DNA of 64,000 nt, from assembly GCA_030533445.1 (NCBI GenBank), contig CM060081.1, positions 23,110,611 through 23,174,610 of the forward strand, given 5' to 3'. The DNA comes from Cyprinodon diabolis. Its lineage: Eukaryota; Chordata; Actinopteri; Cyprinodontiformes; Cyprinodontidae. Of the stretch, positions 1 through 12,492 are shown piece after piece. Numbering within the stretch: position 1 is the stretch's first letter; every line of letters starts with the position of its first letter. The position numbers were made by a program, and so were the translations under genes. The notes beneath the pieces are model-generated. The model was not told the origin of the DNA, did not search any database, and was given only the letters and a program-made list of their open reading frames with translations.

Positions 1-411
1 TGGCACAGGACAGACTCTACAGCGAAAGTTTTTTTTTTGTTTTCTAAAAGAAAATCAGATTCTGCAGATTACAAACTAGATAATAATATGAGCACTTAAT
101 AATAATCAAGCAGCAGGAGAAAGAAAAAATTTAATCGTGAGAGAGACTTGTGAGTGACTGGCAGAAAGAAGAGGACACTATTTCTGGAATAAAGAAAACA
201 AACAAAGAAAGCTGTTGGCTGATAGAAATATAGCCAGAGCAACAGAAAGCAGTCCATGGATGAGTCACGTGAATACATGTGACTTATACATGTGTTTGTT
301 TTTCCTCTTCATGAAGCATTGACTGAAGTGATCAAAAGACTCCTAAACTTACAATTTAAAAAAAAGCAAGTGCTGATGAAGGTTCTCAGTCATCCAGGTC
401 ATAGTCATTCT

Positions 412-603
412 GTAAAAATTCAAAAAATATCCACTGGACTTGATTTCCAAGATTTGAAGACGTTTCGCCACCTCTCCAGGAAGCTTTCTCATTTCTCAAT
501 TGCGGATCCAGACATTTTTAATTGAAAAAGCTTCCTGGAGAGGTTGAGAAACGTCTTCAAATCTTGGAAACCAAGTCCAGTGGATATTTTTTGAATTTTT
601 ACG
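412..603. repeat. imperfect inverted repeat (arms about 82 bp) made of Penelope-like element tails
   Basis: Positions 412-494 and 522-603 are reverse complements with few mismatches, each holding CCACTGGACTT and a GAAGACGTTTC-type block, with a spacer of roughly 27 bp. The same motif order (TCATCCAGGTCAT, CCACTGGACTT, CCAGGAAGCTTT) recurs at 48176-48300 next to a GIY-YIG remnant, so the arms look like two Penelope-like element ends in opposite orientation. Confidence 0.75.
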
Positions 604-637
604 GAAAGAAGCAAGTATTTTGTGTTTGTCAATGTCA

Positions 638-720
638 AATTTATTTATATAGCACTTTAAAAACAGGTATAAAACTGCACCAAAGTGCTTTACAGGAAAG
701 ACAACAACACCAATTAACAA
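638..720. repeat. teleost interspersed repeat fragment
   Basis: The sequence has the layout TTTATTTATATAGCACTTT, then CACCAAAGTGCTTTACAGG, typical of a dispersed fish repeat, probably a retroelement end. It adjoins the inverted repeat at 412-603. The family is not assigned. Confidence 0.5.
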
Positions 721-1046
721 AATAGAATGTGAAACACTGCTTCAATTAAAAGCTTAACATTGGGTGAGGAGCTCAGTTACCCGGGAGGAGCTCAGAGTAG
801 TCTTTATTCCTCCACGTCGAAAGGAGCCAGCTGAGGTGGCTTGGGCATCTATTCCTTGTGTGTATTTTTTGGTCCCATTGATTGATGGACTGTCAGTCTT
901 TTCAGGGTGTTTCCTGCCTCATGACCATTATCAGCCAGTACATTATGCCAAGAAACAATGCAAGGCAATCATGTAAGGGGTCCAGGTTTTGCTTTCTGTT
1001 TGTAAAACCATTTTGCATGGTGAGATGATGAAGGCTGCATTTGTTT

Positions 1047-1399
1047 TAGGGCTCCAACTAAAGATTATTATGCAAATCCATTAATCTGTTCATATTTGTT
1101 TTTTATTAACTGATTGATAAGCTAGCGAAAGGTTCCTTAAAGAAGAAAAAAAAATAAACCATATGAAACTAAAATTTTTACTCTTAAGGAGTTCTGGATA
1201 GAGCATATTAACAGGTGAAAGTTTTTTTTATTTTATTTTTTTATTATTGTTGTTTAAACCTGCTCTGGTAGTAATTATCTGGTAGTGGGTTGCTCTGTCA
1301 GCTAAAGTCATATACTACAGTCTCTATACTACAGTTAAAGATAAATTAGTTTACAATTATTTCAAAAATCAGTTAATCCGAATAATTGATTAAGCCCTA
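1047..1399. mobile_element. hAT-type MITE, copy 1 (diverged)
   Basis: It starts TAGGGCTCCAACTAAAG and ends TTAAGCCCTA, terminal inverted repeats of the TAGGGCTGCAAC class. Internal blocks (TTCCTTAAAGAAG, AACTAAAATTTTT, GGGTTGCTCTGTCAGCTAAA) are shared with the copy at 13312-13697. Flanking octamers ATTTGTTT and ATTGATTT match at six of eight positions. It lies about 230 bp upstream of the b4galnt1 start. Confidence 0.75.
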
Positions 1400-1628
1400 A
1401 TTGATTTTAAAAAGTTACACATTACAGTACATTCACTTCCGTCTAACAGTTGATCATGATAGTGCACAGCATCTGCAGTACACTGCTTCCTTCCTTTTGC
1501 TGATTGTTTCTGTTGTTGTTTTTAGGTTTCTTTTATAAGCCAAGTCTTCGAGTCAAATATGAAGTGTGCTTGACAATTAAACAAAACAGAAAATCGTACT
1601 TATACATACTTATCAGACAGGTTATACT

Positions 1629-4600
1629 ATGCGGTCCCTGAGGAAGACAGCGCTGCTCGCCATTCTGGTGTCTGTGGTGGTTGTACTGGCTCTTCTTCAC
1701 TCATGGCCCACTCGGTCGTACAACACAGTGGATGTGTGGCAGCGGCTGGGTCCAACAGTGGAAAGACATCTGGAGGAGAGGCTTCCAGAACCAGACCACC
1801 AGTTAAGCAGCATTCCCTATCGTGTAAGGGAAAGTGTGGCAAGGTAAGGCCTCTATGTCCTAAATGAGAAATGTATTTCACCCTATGTATAAATTAAGCT
1901 CTATCTACACGTGTCTCTAAATGTTCAGCTTGCTGGCACGTAATGGATGCGTTTGTGAGGGTGAGACTCCTGGAGTGAACCTGCCGTTCTCCCAGCTCCT
2001 TTTCCCGCGGGTGTCAGCACACCCTCTGCACACTGCCTTTGATGCCTCTGAGCTGGAGGAAATGAAGATGAGACGGGCTAAAGAGTATAGAAGCTTCCAG
2101 GAGAGGTAAATAAGGAAGTAATACCTCATCCTGGGACTCATAATAACAATTGAATTATTAGTTCATCCTCACTTTCTGTGTCAGGATAGCATGCAGAGAT
2201 ATGTTGTGCAAATATACATATATTTACTAAAAGCAAGTTGTCAGCCAAACCCTTTGCTAATACACAGCAGAGCATCAGAAACAATCACACTGGGTGAGGG
2301 AACTGATGTCTTGATCCATTATAATTAAAACAAGCTTTCACTGTTAAATGTTCTGACATTTTCAGATCTTTCTGGAAATCATTCCTGAAAAGAGGGATTG
2401 CATATTTAAAAAACATTTGTTTTAGAACTCTATGTAGTGTATATCTTACTCCAGTTGTTATTGGAATAACTCTAAAAGAGTCAATGTATTTTGACATGAC
2501 ATATTTAACACTGTATGTATTTACAGTGTACATTATGTCAGTTGTCAGAAGTACAAAACTTCTGCTGCTGTTTTTGGAAAATTTGATTACTGTGAATTTC
2601 AGTTAGCTTTTATTTTGAGTAAAACTAGGGACAAGTAAACTGCTGCACTACTTTGATTTTCAGATCATAATCCTTTTTTTTTTAACATATCAAACATTGG
2701 AAATTGTAGAGAGCTCAACAGCTCAAGGGCTGTATTGTTCTGTACCAACAATACTGTTATCACTACTTTAAAGAATAAGCTAAACCAACTCAAGCACTGT
2801 GTCTGTCCATTCTTTTAATTAGTTGGTTTGTAGATTGTATACTTGGTTTAAGCCCTCCTGACCCAAAAATTTCTTATCAGGTCCAAGACTGCAGCAGACA
2901 TACTCATCTTCGCAGAGGCCAACAATCCACTACAGTATCCAACACAGGGCCTGGAAGTTCGGCCCCTGAAAACTATCATCATCCCAGGTACTTGTTTCAT
3001 TGCTCATGTCTTTGCATTTGGGTTCAAGAATTGTAGACTCTCATTTATTATTTGAATGAGGTTTAGTCTAGTCTTTAGGTTAGTCTAGTTTTTTAAATGG
3101 GAGCTCAAAAACTCAAAACAGGGGCAGCTGTAGTAATCTAAAATAGAAATGTGCTTGTGAGCACAAGTCCAAGAACGTGGAGAGCCTATTATAAAGAGTA
3201 GAAGAGTAAATGCTAAAATGGCCTTCACTTCTTAGAACATGTATAAACTGTCGAGTTTCAGATGAAAGTTCTCTTTTTCTTGTCATTTTGAGCGTTTAAT
3301 TGACCCCACAAATGTGATGCTCCAGAAACTCAATCTGGTCAAAGGAAGGTAAGTTTTGTAACTTCTGTAACGAACTAAAGTGTTTTCAGATGTGTGAACA
3401 TGATTGCACAAGGGTTTCCTAATCATCAATTAGCCTTCTGAGCCAGTGAGCAAACACATTGTACCATTAGAACAATGGAGTAATAGTTGCTGGAAATGGG
3501 CCTCTATACACCTATGTAGATATTGCACCAAAAAACTGGCATTGCAGCTAGAATAGTCATTTACCACATTAGCAATGTATAGAGTGTATTTCTTTAAAGT
3601 TAAGACTAGTTTAAAGTTATCTTCATTGAAAAGTACAGTGCTTTTCCTTTAAAATAAGGACATTTCAATGTGACCCCAAACTTTTGAACGGTAGTGCAGG
3701 TGGGCCCAATCACCAGTCTGGGCCCTTTTCCCATGCAGGCCCAGACTGAAATGTGTTCCACACATTATTAGCTTGGCTTTCCAGATTGATTTTCTGGTCC
3801 TCTTTGGGGAAACTAAATTGGCTGGACAGTGTAAAACAGGATGTAATGACACCTCAACTGTCTCTGTTGATCAATATGTTGCATGATTTCCATTAGATAT
3901 GTGTGAATTTGGAACAAATCTGTTGGCCAGGCCTCCATCCTGCAGAAATACAAATAAATCAACAAAGCTGACCTTTGCTTGATTCTCTTGTTTCGTTTCT
4001 AACACAAAAATTTAATCATTAATCCATTCAAAAGTTGTGTGTTTTTTTTTTGTTTTTTTTTTTACAGTTTATTTTATTGAAATAATCACATTTGATTGAG
4101 AAATTTCCCACACCAGCATTTGTAGTTGTTTTGAAGAAGTGCTTCCTTCAACATATCATCTTTAACAATTAAAAAATTTTCTGTTTTCTTTTTTTCAGGT
4201 TTGGCCTTACACGACGTTCCCAGAAACCATTACACTGTGAGTATTGTGCTCTTTTTCTTTCTTTTCCTTTTTTTTGCCTTCCAATTTTGGGGAATTCTCT
4301 CACTTTGTGTTTTATTTTCCACCATGCTGCAGATAAACATCACTGCCAATCTAGGAACACTAAATGTAGCAGCAGAAGTGGAGGGAGTGAAAATAAAAGG
4401 TGATGGAGAGATGCATATGATGCTGTTTAGCAGTTTGTTACCGAACATGAACCGACAGTTGCAGTTTGTCACCTACACAAACACGCTGTTTCACCCCAGC
4501 ACTGCAGACACAGGTAAGACCTCCATAGTCTTGGGATTTCTCAGGGTTAAGATAGTTGAGAAAATGATAAGCAAGTCAATACAGTTTTCCACTTTTTTAT

Positions 4601-7600
4601 ATATTTCCTTTAAACCACATTTCAATCCCTGCATGTAAACCACATTTTTATGCAGAAATGGCCTTTTCCCAATGTCTGACATTAAAAAAGGGATTTAAGG
4701 TAAAAAAACAAAAATCTATGGGTTCTTCGGTTCTAACAATTATACACAAGAATTTTAAATATACAAATGCCAAGTCACCACACTGACTAGGATTGAAGGG
4801 GATTCTGTAACTCAGAGATAATTGTTTTTTTGAGAAAAGGCTGCCTGTACACAGAAATGTAATAACATGGCCTGAAAAGCCTATCATAGAGGAAGAAGCC
4901 GTTGCTCCAATAGCAAAAAACAGCCAGTTTTCCGTATGCAAATGCAGCCAAAGGCAATTACCTTTGCTGACATACACTGAAAAAAAAGATACTTTGGATC
5001 AACTTAAAAAAAATACTGTAATTTGTTACACCTAAATGTATTACTTTGTCTCAAATTAAGTTTCTGATGTGTTTAAAACTATACATTTTGATTTACTAGA
5101 AATATATATTTTTACCTTAAGCCAAAGAAAGAAACAACATTCATACAAAGTAAAACTATAACTTATAACAGATCATAAACAAGTTTTATGCTTTTTTATA
5201 ATCTATTTTTTCTATTTGGAAAAATGAAATATGTACCATTACATACAAGTATAAATGTAATTTGGAATAAAGTAGTGACAAAAATAAAAACATAATCCTG
5301 ATCCAACTATATTGACCACAGACAGGATTTATAATTCATAAATAATAACTTAGAGCTTGACCTTTAGTTGTTAAAAGATCATTAGTTCGATCCTATTTTT
5401 TTTTTTTTTTAAAGCTAAGCTGCAGTTCCTCTGAGTTCGTACAATCGTCTCCATATGATAATGGAACCATTTCTCTTGATGACTCTTGATATCTCAGCCC
5501 TTTATGTGTAGGACAGGAAAACAAAGGAAATAAGCTTGTGGACTGATAATATGGATGACCCAACTAATATAGTTTATTATTTCACCAAATGATAGAGAAA
5601 TGTATGAAGAGAGTAGAACAAAAATCTCTCTTTGTTAAGAATCTCATATTGAACAATTTAAACCTAGAATGTTAATTCTAAATTATCTAAAAACATAAAA
5701 ATAATTTTAATCAAGAAAAATGTAATTAAATATCTGGCAAATATCAAGGAGATCTTAATTAAATAAGCTATTAAGTAGAGCTACATCAGCTTTTCCAGTT
5801 AGTAGATTGAGAGTACTGTGACTGCATGATCTAGATCTAGATCTATGATAGTACTTGGAAATGCTATTATTGAATAGTATTTCCAAGCCTATTGAAAACC
5901 TCAAAGGGAAACTTAATATGATCTAATTATTTGGCATGATTAGTCATTTCTAAATAGATTTGTGCGTAAAAAGGTCTAGTATCCTTATAATAATTCAGAA
6001 AAGAAAAGTTCCTACAGGAAATCTGACTTGGTTACTGAATGTTACTTACCCAATGTGCATCATATTATCTTGGCTACAACATTATCAAGATCTTTTAATC
6101 TACAGATGACAAGAACAGGGAGGGTAAAAAAGCATAGCAACATTTTAAAGCTCACTGACAAGGTAAACGGTCACCAAACTGAAAAAAAAAAGTATTGTTA
6201 TCTGAATCAGGATCTTAGTCCAGCAAAGTCTTTAAACAGAGGGAACAAAACAATATGGTCTAATATATTAAAAAAGATTGCATAGACAGGCAGAACATCC
6301 TGTGGAGATGCAGAGAGAGCTTCTACAGTCTGAATTTTGATTGGTTTTGTTTTAACCAAACTGGTACATCTTGTTTACACCTACAGAAAACCTTGCACTG
6401 GAAAAACGATCTAGAAATAAGTGAACATTTCTTAAATTAACTGTATTTACCCTTAATTTGAGTAGGTAAATGTGAAAGTTTGCCAATGGAATGAGTATTT
6501 TTATTCTTAAAATAAGATAATTAGATAATATGACTTATAATAAGACAATGTAATTGTGTTTCCTTATTTTAAGTATAAATTGTCTTGTTCCATTGGCAAG
6601 ATGTCTCTTTAACCACCTAAGTCCAAGAAAAAATGCACTAATTTTAAGAAAAAATGACTTCTAGATTTCGATTTTTTTTCCAGTGCAGGTAAATCAGCAG
6701 ACCGTATCAACCAATCAGAATTCCAAAAAAGTAAAAAAAAAAAAAAAAAAAAAAGGTTTCCAGATGCTTGAAAAGTTGTTTTTAGAGTCCTTACCAAATC
6801 TTTGCTCTTTTCTTGTAGACATCATGTCAGCTACACATAATTGACAGGGATGAGATTTGGAAGACGTCTCTCATAATTAGTTTTCAGCAACAATAATCCA
6901 TAGTTCCTCAGTGGCTTTCCGTAGTTCCAATGTTGTCACAACATTGTCATGACATACACATGTACAGCCTCAGGGTGGGCATGCTTGGGGCAGTGGTTGC
7001 TCTGAGGCTCTGAGAAACTCAGTCATGCTTTTATCTTTAGTAGAACTGATTCGTGAAACAGTGTCTTCACAGGTTTGCCAAAAATAAAGACCATCAGAAA
7101 GCTGCAGCTGATCCAGCTGCCCATGTTCTCACTACAGCTAAGAAAGTAGAGCACATCAGCCCGGTTTTGCAGTCCTTCCATTGGCTCCCTGTAGCTCAGA
7201 TTAGACTTTAAAATCCTTATGTTAGTTTATAAATAACTGAATGGATCAGCAACTCAATACATTAACAGATTTGTTGTCAGTGTATCAACCTCTCAGACCA
7301 CTCAGGTCTTCTAGTTCCACCCTACTCTGTATACCCAGAACTAGAATTATGGAGAAGCAGCATTTAGTTCCTATGCTCCACTTATCTGGAACAAACTTGC
7401 AAAAGACTATAAAAGTGCTGAAAGCCTGACGTATAAGTTTAAGGCTGTGGTCCAATTGTTTTATTTTCTTTGATTTATTTTCTTTGTTTTATTTACTACA
7501 TGCTTTAATCTTGTTTTTAGGATTTAATTGCTTTTATTCTGAGTTTACTTTGCTTTTAATGTATTGTTTAATTCACGCAAAGCACTGAATTGCCTTGCCA

Positions 7601-10600
7601 AGATGGGTATTTGAGACTGTGGTTTTCCTTTCTCCAATTTTAACTTCAGAATAAAAATGTATCCAAACTTGTGCACACTTTCCTGTTCTGTCCCTATTCC
7701 ATTCAAATCCATATCTGAAAGCTAAAATTGAAATCTATGTATCTCCCTTTATTGAATGGTTGGAACTTTTTAATTACCCGCTTATTTGAATTGGTAAATA
7801 TTTACAAAAAATACCTGTCTGTAGATAGAAAACTAATCACATTTTCAATTTGTCCTTTAGTGCAGTTTGAGACAGAAGGTCATCAAGCTGTCTTTAGCAT
7901 CAAGATCCGTCATGCAGTAACTCCAAAACTTTACAACACTGGCTCTAAAGAAGGTACAGTACTATTATATTTCTATAACTGTTTACAAGCTGTGATTTTA
8001 TAAACTTAACTTAAAGTTGAAAATAAAACAGACTCAGCTTACAAAGCTTTCCTTGCTCAATTTGTTTATTTAACTACAGTAAGTCAATTATTTTTTAAAA
8101 GAGACAGGATTATACCAGTTGTAAAAACAAAAATGCCTGGATTAAAGGATGAAAAATGTCAATGACATGATTTAAAAGTTGCCTGTTACCAAAAAATTAC
8201 CCATGATGGCAAGTGGTCTCCCATGGAGAGATAGATGGAGGACCTTTGTAGGCGGTAGCTGTCTAGAATGTCACTTCTACCTCTCAGGTAGATAGATATT
8301 CAACAATCCAACCCAAGACTCATGTAACCAACACAGAGCTATCAGGCCATCAAATAACTAAACGTTACTGTCATAATCAAAGTTTGAAGCGTGTTCTCCT
8401 TTAATATTTGTCCTCTGCAGAGTATAATATCAGCGCTCTTGTTACCGTGGCCACAAAAACCTTCCTGCGTTATGAAAAACTTCAAAACCTTATCGACAGC
8501 ATCAGAAGATACTACCCTACGGTCACGATAATAATTGCTGACGACAGTGAAAATCCTAAAACAATTTCTGGGCCTTATATCGAGCACTACATAATGCCTT
8601 TCGGGAAGGTAGGGAGCTGGTGTTTGTCTAATGTTGCTGCTGATTCTCTTTGAATCTCTAAATCTGAAACATCTTTTGTCTTAGGGTTGGTTTGCTGGAC
8701 GAAACTTGGCTGTTTCGCAGGTCACGACAAAATATGTGCTCTGGGTGGATGATGACTTTTTCTTCACAGCCAGTACCAAGCTGGAGAAGCTTGTGGATGT
8801 TTTAGAGAGGACCACTCTGGATCTGGTGAGTGCCATAAGAGATTAATTATGGCTCAGTGAGAATGTTTTAAGCGTTATCACAGAGATTTGTCTGCATGTT
8901 TCTGCGTGTGTATTTGTAGGTTGGGGGTGCAGTGAGAGAAGCCACAGGTTACACGGCTACCTACAGGCAAACCATCTCGATCGAGCCAGGAGAAGAGGAA
9001 GGAGACTGTTTACACATGAGAAGAGGATTTCATCATGTTATGGAGGGATTTCCTAACTGTGTTGTGACAGACGGGGTCATTAATTTCTTCTTGGCTCGCA
9101 CGGATAAAGTCCAGCAGGTCGGCTTTGACCCTCGCCTCGCAAGAGTTGCTCACCTGGGTGAGTTCAGTAAAAGCACAGAGTGGCTGACTTAAAATAGGCT
9201 TCACCTTTTGTTCCCTCGGTACACACAAGAGAAAGAAGAAACACACTGTACATTGTAATTATTTTTAGAAAAGTTGCTAGGCAACAGGAATTTGTACCAC
9301 TGTGAGTACTTAAAATATTTTTAATAGAATAGAATAGAAAATCCATTTATTGTCCACAATGGAGAAATGTTTACAGCATTAAAAAGATAATAGGAAAAAT
9401 GGTCACACAAGTGTGGGCCTTACAAGAATAATATAATAGTGAAGAGTTAAAAAATAAACAAATGAAACACTGAAATGCAAAGTGTTTAGACAATATAAAT
9501 ACTGTGCACCTGGAGAATACATAACCAATATACAGTTAAAGACATTTTTACAGTAATGGATAAAAAAAAAAAAAAAAAAACAGTTACATTAGAGATGTGC
9601 AAGATGACAGCAGCATGTTATTTAACTGACTAAGGTAGAAACTCTGCAAAATCTGCATGAATGCAACAACTTATTGAGATTGTTGGGAACAGTGATGGTT
9701 ATAAAGTCTTACAGCTGCTGGAAGAAAGGATCTGTGATAACGCTCCCTGGTGCATTTAGGATGCAGCAGTCTGTCACTGAAGGAGCTCTCCAGTTCTGCA
9801 AAACAGCTTCATGCATTAATAACTGAGTAGAGCATCTTTGTAAATCATCTTTACAGTGTCACAATTACTTCTATATTTATATATCTATATATATAAAGCA
9901 GCAAGATGACATACTACATAATATTTATATATGAGACTGACTGCAACAGTTCTGGTACTGTAATTGAAGAATCTGCACAGGATTAAGAAAACAACACAAT
10001 TGCCTGGTTTAATAAAACATTTTTGGAATTCCTTATTATAGTGTGAAGGTAAATATAACTACTGCAATGCTGGACACATAAGTTTTTCTATTGTTTTTCT
10101 AGTCATCCTTATTGCTATCACACTGTATGTAGTAGCAGATTTCCTATTTAAATACCAGGCTTATTTGACCCAGGCCCAGCCCAGAAATTAAAGTCAGAAA
10201 ATGCAGCCCAGTTCCTGACCACATTGTTAACACAGATGTGAAACTACAGCTTTGATTATAGCACATATAAAATAAAGAACAGTATGTTACTGAAGGAATT
10301 TTTATTTCAATCTAAAACAAAACAAATTCTAGAATGATAAAAAAAAGAACACTTAAAATACGTTTTAATGCTGAGGTACACTTGTTATGAGGTGTTGACC
10401 TTAATTAAGTCATGCTATGAATACATGTTGCTCCAAGTGGTAGTTGCACCATGCAAAACGAGGAGCAAACACATCTACATTTCAAAAGATAGTAATAAAT
10501 AAAAATGCTAGGAATGAGCAGTAATTACTGCTTCCTCTTTGTCATCTGCAAGCAGAAGTGAAAGCAGTTACCCTTCTTGATTCATGCAGTCACAGGACAG

Positions 10601-12492
10601 GCACTATTTATTTATTAGAGCAAAAGGCAAAAAAAGAAAACACTCCACATTATCATTGAGGGAAGGGCAGGGTTTATTGTAACCATGTTGACAGTGCCTC
10701 TCCGAAACCTCCTGCCAGTGACCTACTGGCTGGTTGCAGAACATCTAATTATTCCATAAGCCCCTCTTTATTGCAATCTCAGTACCCTTGAGTTACTTTG
10801 GAAAAAGTCAATTACAGCCAAGAAAATGGACATCCAATAAAACACATAAGAGAGAAGGATAAAATATTAATCTCCTAGCTTAAAGTGAACATGAAGCAAC
10901 TACTTCTAATCACAATTTACATTAGAAAGCTAATTCTTGCACAAAAAACGCTAAAAAAGATTAAATCAAAACCATAAGAAGAACTTCAGTGTCTTCCATT
11001 TACATATGAGTTAGTTAAGGAGCTAATTTTATGTAAATTTAGTGACCCTAATTGTGGTCAACCCTTTGATTCACCATATACGGCATATATGTGTTGTGTT
11101 GATTAGAGACACATCTAAAAGTTGTAAGAAACCATACCTTGAGGGCCACAATTGCAGTAACCTTGTTCAGAAGAAAAGAGTGCTATCTGAGAGCGTACTC
11201 TAAAAATAGGAAAACACAGGCAGTCCTCTGGTGTGTTCCATCCTCAAATTGATAAAGGTTGACCTTAGCGCACAGACACAGGAGAGAATCTACAGGTGCA
11301 TAAAAAGCAAGTCAAGAGCACAGAAAAGGAGCATGCATTCAAGATTATGATGTATTGAGGGTGTCATGGTGCTGAATCTGCAGACATAGATTGTTCACAA
11401 TAGATGCGAAGAGAAGTTTACATGCATGTGTTTTAAATAACACTGCTTGTATGAGTATTTATCACAGGTATGCACTATTTGAACATAGTTAACCTGACTC
11501 CTCCAGATGGATTTGCTCCGCATATCCATCTGGAAACCTTCCGTTGAAGTAATTTTGGGAAGGGGCGAAAATACTGGTTAGCTGATTGGCCTATGTTGGT
11601 GATAGACGGGCCAAATAAACCAATCAGATCAACGAAGCATATGACGTACTAACAGAGCGACGACGAAAACACAACCACAAGCCAGGCTACCCTTGCCGAA
11701 ACCAGTCGGGAGAAGAGCAAAAACATCTTTTCCTCTGAGAAATGCCTCCAGAGCAGTGTTTTGCTCTTCTTTCAGTGAAGAAATAATCTGTAATTCCGAT
11801 AAAACTTGCTCGATAGCCACGCTAACGTTAGTTTCATCGGCTGAAGCCGCCATGTTCTTTAGACTGAACTGTCGCGCTTCTCGTTGCGTCACACCTCAAC
11901 CCGCCTCAAAGCCAACGCTGATTGGACGTTCGTTTGGTGAACGGCTCCAAATTTTCTTTAACAGAGAGTATCCAGACTGATTAGCCAGTGAAATCTTGAA
12001 AGCTCGCGAGATCAGGATGGTCTCACGAGGCTAGAACATAGTTGCTTCAAAAAAGAAACAAAAAAATGTTTTCACATTCTTAGATTTAAAAGTACCGTCC
12101 CTATGTTTCATAAGTAATCCAAAAAAGGTCTGAAATTAGGCCTTTTAGCAATGTAAAAAATACTGACTTTTTTTCCCCATTTCACAGTTTTTTTAGTCTT
12201 TCTTTTGAATTAAATAAATTCATTCTATGTATTTGATTCAGGTTTCTTAGTTCCCTTTTTTTGACATCTTGCAGAGTTTTTTATCGACGGCCTTGGATCT
12301 CTCCACGTCGGCTCCTGTGACGACGTCATTATCAATCACGCAACCAAGATCAAGCTACCATGGGTCACGCAATCTGAAAGTGACAAGACATACGCCAAGT
12401 TTCGCTACCCACCGCCCTCCTCTGATGCCACGCGCACAAAAAACGGCCTCCTGTACTTCAAGAACCGATTTCAGTGTTTGACTCGTAATTAG
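1629..12492 (+). CDS. b4galnt1: beta-1,4-N-acetylgalactosaminyltransferase 1 (GM2/GD2 synthase), 10 coding exons
   Basis: The product is a Golgi type II membrane enzyme that transfers GalNAc from UDP-GalNAc to GM3, GD3 or lactosylceramide, giving GM2, GD2 or GA2 in ganglioside synthesis. Coding exons: 1629-1843, 1929-2105, 2881-2987, 4199-4236, 4333-4513, 7861-7953, 8421-8608, 8685-8825, 8920-9157, 12275-12492 (TAG at 12490-12492). All junctions are GT-AG and phases agree; the sum is 1596 nt, or 531 residues, against 533 in human. A short cytoplasmic tail precedes a membrane anchor at about residues 8-24. The luminal GT12 domain carries [13 protein letters not shown] and the metal-binding DxD-type motif WVDDDF (Asp 355-357), followed by GGAVRE, RRGFHH and VTDGV. 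The start ATG was chosen because the anchor follows at once. A possible 3' splice site at 1524-1525 suggests an upstream non-coding exon. The teleost a/b paralogue cannot be decided here. Confidence 0.96.
3110..3697 (-). mobile_element. Tc1-like transposon, 5' part with decayed transposase start
   Basis: Read on the minus strand it begins CACTACCGTTCAAAAGTTTG, the well-known fish Tc1 terminal repeat, followed by a long 5' untranslated region. Near 3287 an ATG opens a frame like a Tc1 transposase N terminus ([11 protein letters not shown]) that soon loses the family sequence. The 3' half is missing. It sits in intron 3 of b4galnt1. Confidence 0.75.
4514..7860 (+). other. b4galnt1 intron 5
   Basis: A 3.3-kb intron. 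Apart from the L2 fragment at 7080-7450 it holds AT-rich sequence with short homopolymers (A-run at about 6728-6753) and a small GATCTA repeat near 5830. I see no other gene. Confidence 0.8.
7080..7450 (+). mobile_element. L2-like LINE, C-terminal reverse-transcriptase end
   Basis: Broken frames read [17 protein letters not shown] and [17 protein letters not shown], the characteristic ending of L2/CR1-group reverse transcriptase polyproteins, then PRTR and a partial YAPxLWN-like end. It is 5'-truncated and frameshifted, and lies in intron 5 of b4galnt1. Confidence 0.8.
9319..9850. repeat. teleost LINE/retroelement 3' fragment
   Basis: AATAGAATAGAATAGAAAAT followed by CATTTATTGTCCACAATGG, then later a block containing ACAGCTGCTGGAAGAAAGG and GCAGCAGTCTGTCACTGAAG, is a combination seen widely in fish genomes as a retroelement end. 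The family is unassigned. It is in intron 9 of b4galnt1. Confidence 0.5.
11491..12033. mobile_element. mobile unit with flanking 10-bp duplication carrying a helicase fragment
   Basis: The direct repeat GAACATAGTT occurs on both sides (11481-11490 and 12034-12043), so this 543-bp unit was inserted. Its edges, TTAACCTGACT and, reversed, CTAGCCTCGTG, are weakly inverted. The interior is more GC- and CpG-rich than its surroundings and contains the helicase-like frame at 11629-11892. The superfamily is uncertain. Confidence 0.7.
11629..11892 (-). pseudogene. RecQ-helicase-like N-terminal fragment inside the mobile unit
   Basis: An 87-residue minus-strand frame contains [20 protein letters not shown] and LLPTGFGKG, which look like the Q-motif/motif 0 and Walker A (PTGxGK) of RecQ-type SF2 helicases. 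The family resemblance stops right after GFGK, at a possible GT splice donor (AAGG|GTAGCC), so this could be a captured first exon. No DEAH box or later motif exists nearby. It is not expected to make a working helicase. Confidence 0.6.

Larger units (their letters stand above)
9158..12274 (+). other. b4galnt1 intron 9
   Basis: A 3.1-kb intron holding the retroelement fragment near 9319-9850, unremarkable AT-rich sequence from about 9850 to 11480, and the helicase-bearing mobile unit at 11491-12033. Confidence 0.85.

Noticed and set aside
3649..3852. 67-residue minus-strand frame
   Set aside because: It overlaps the Tc1 terminal repeat and intronic DNA of b4galnt1, with no splice signals or known domain.
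4201..4638. Single 145-residue frame taken as one exon
   Set aside because: It reads through a 96-bp intron (4237-4332) between b4galnt1 exons 4 and 5; removing the intron restores the family sequence.
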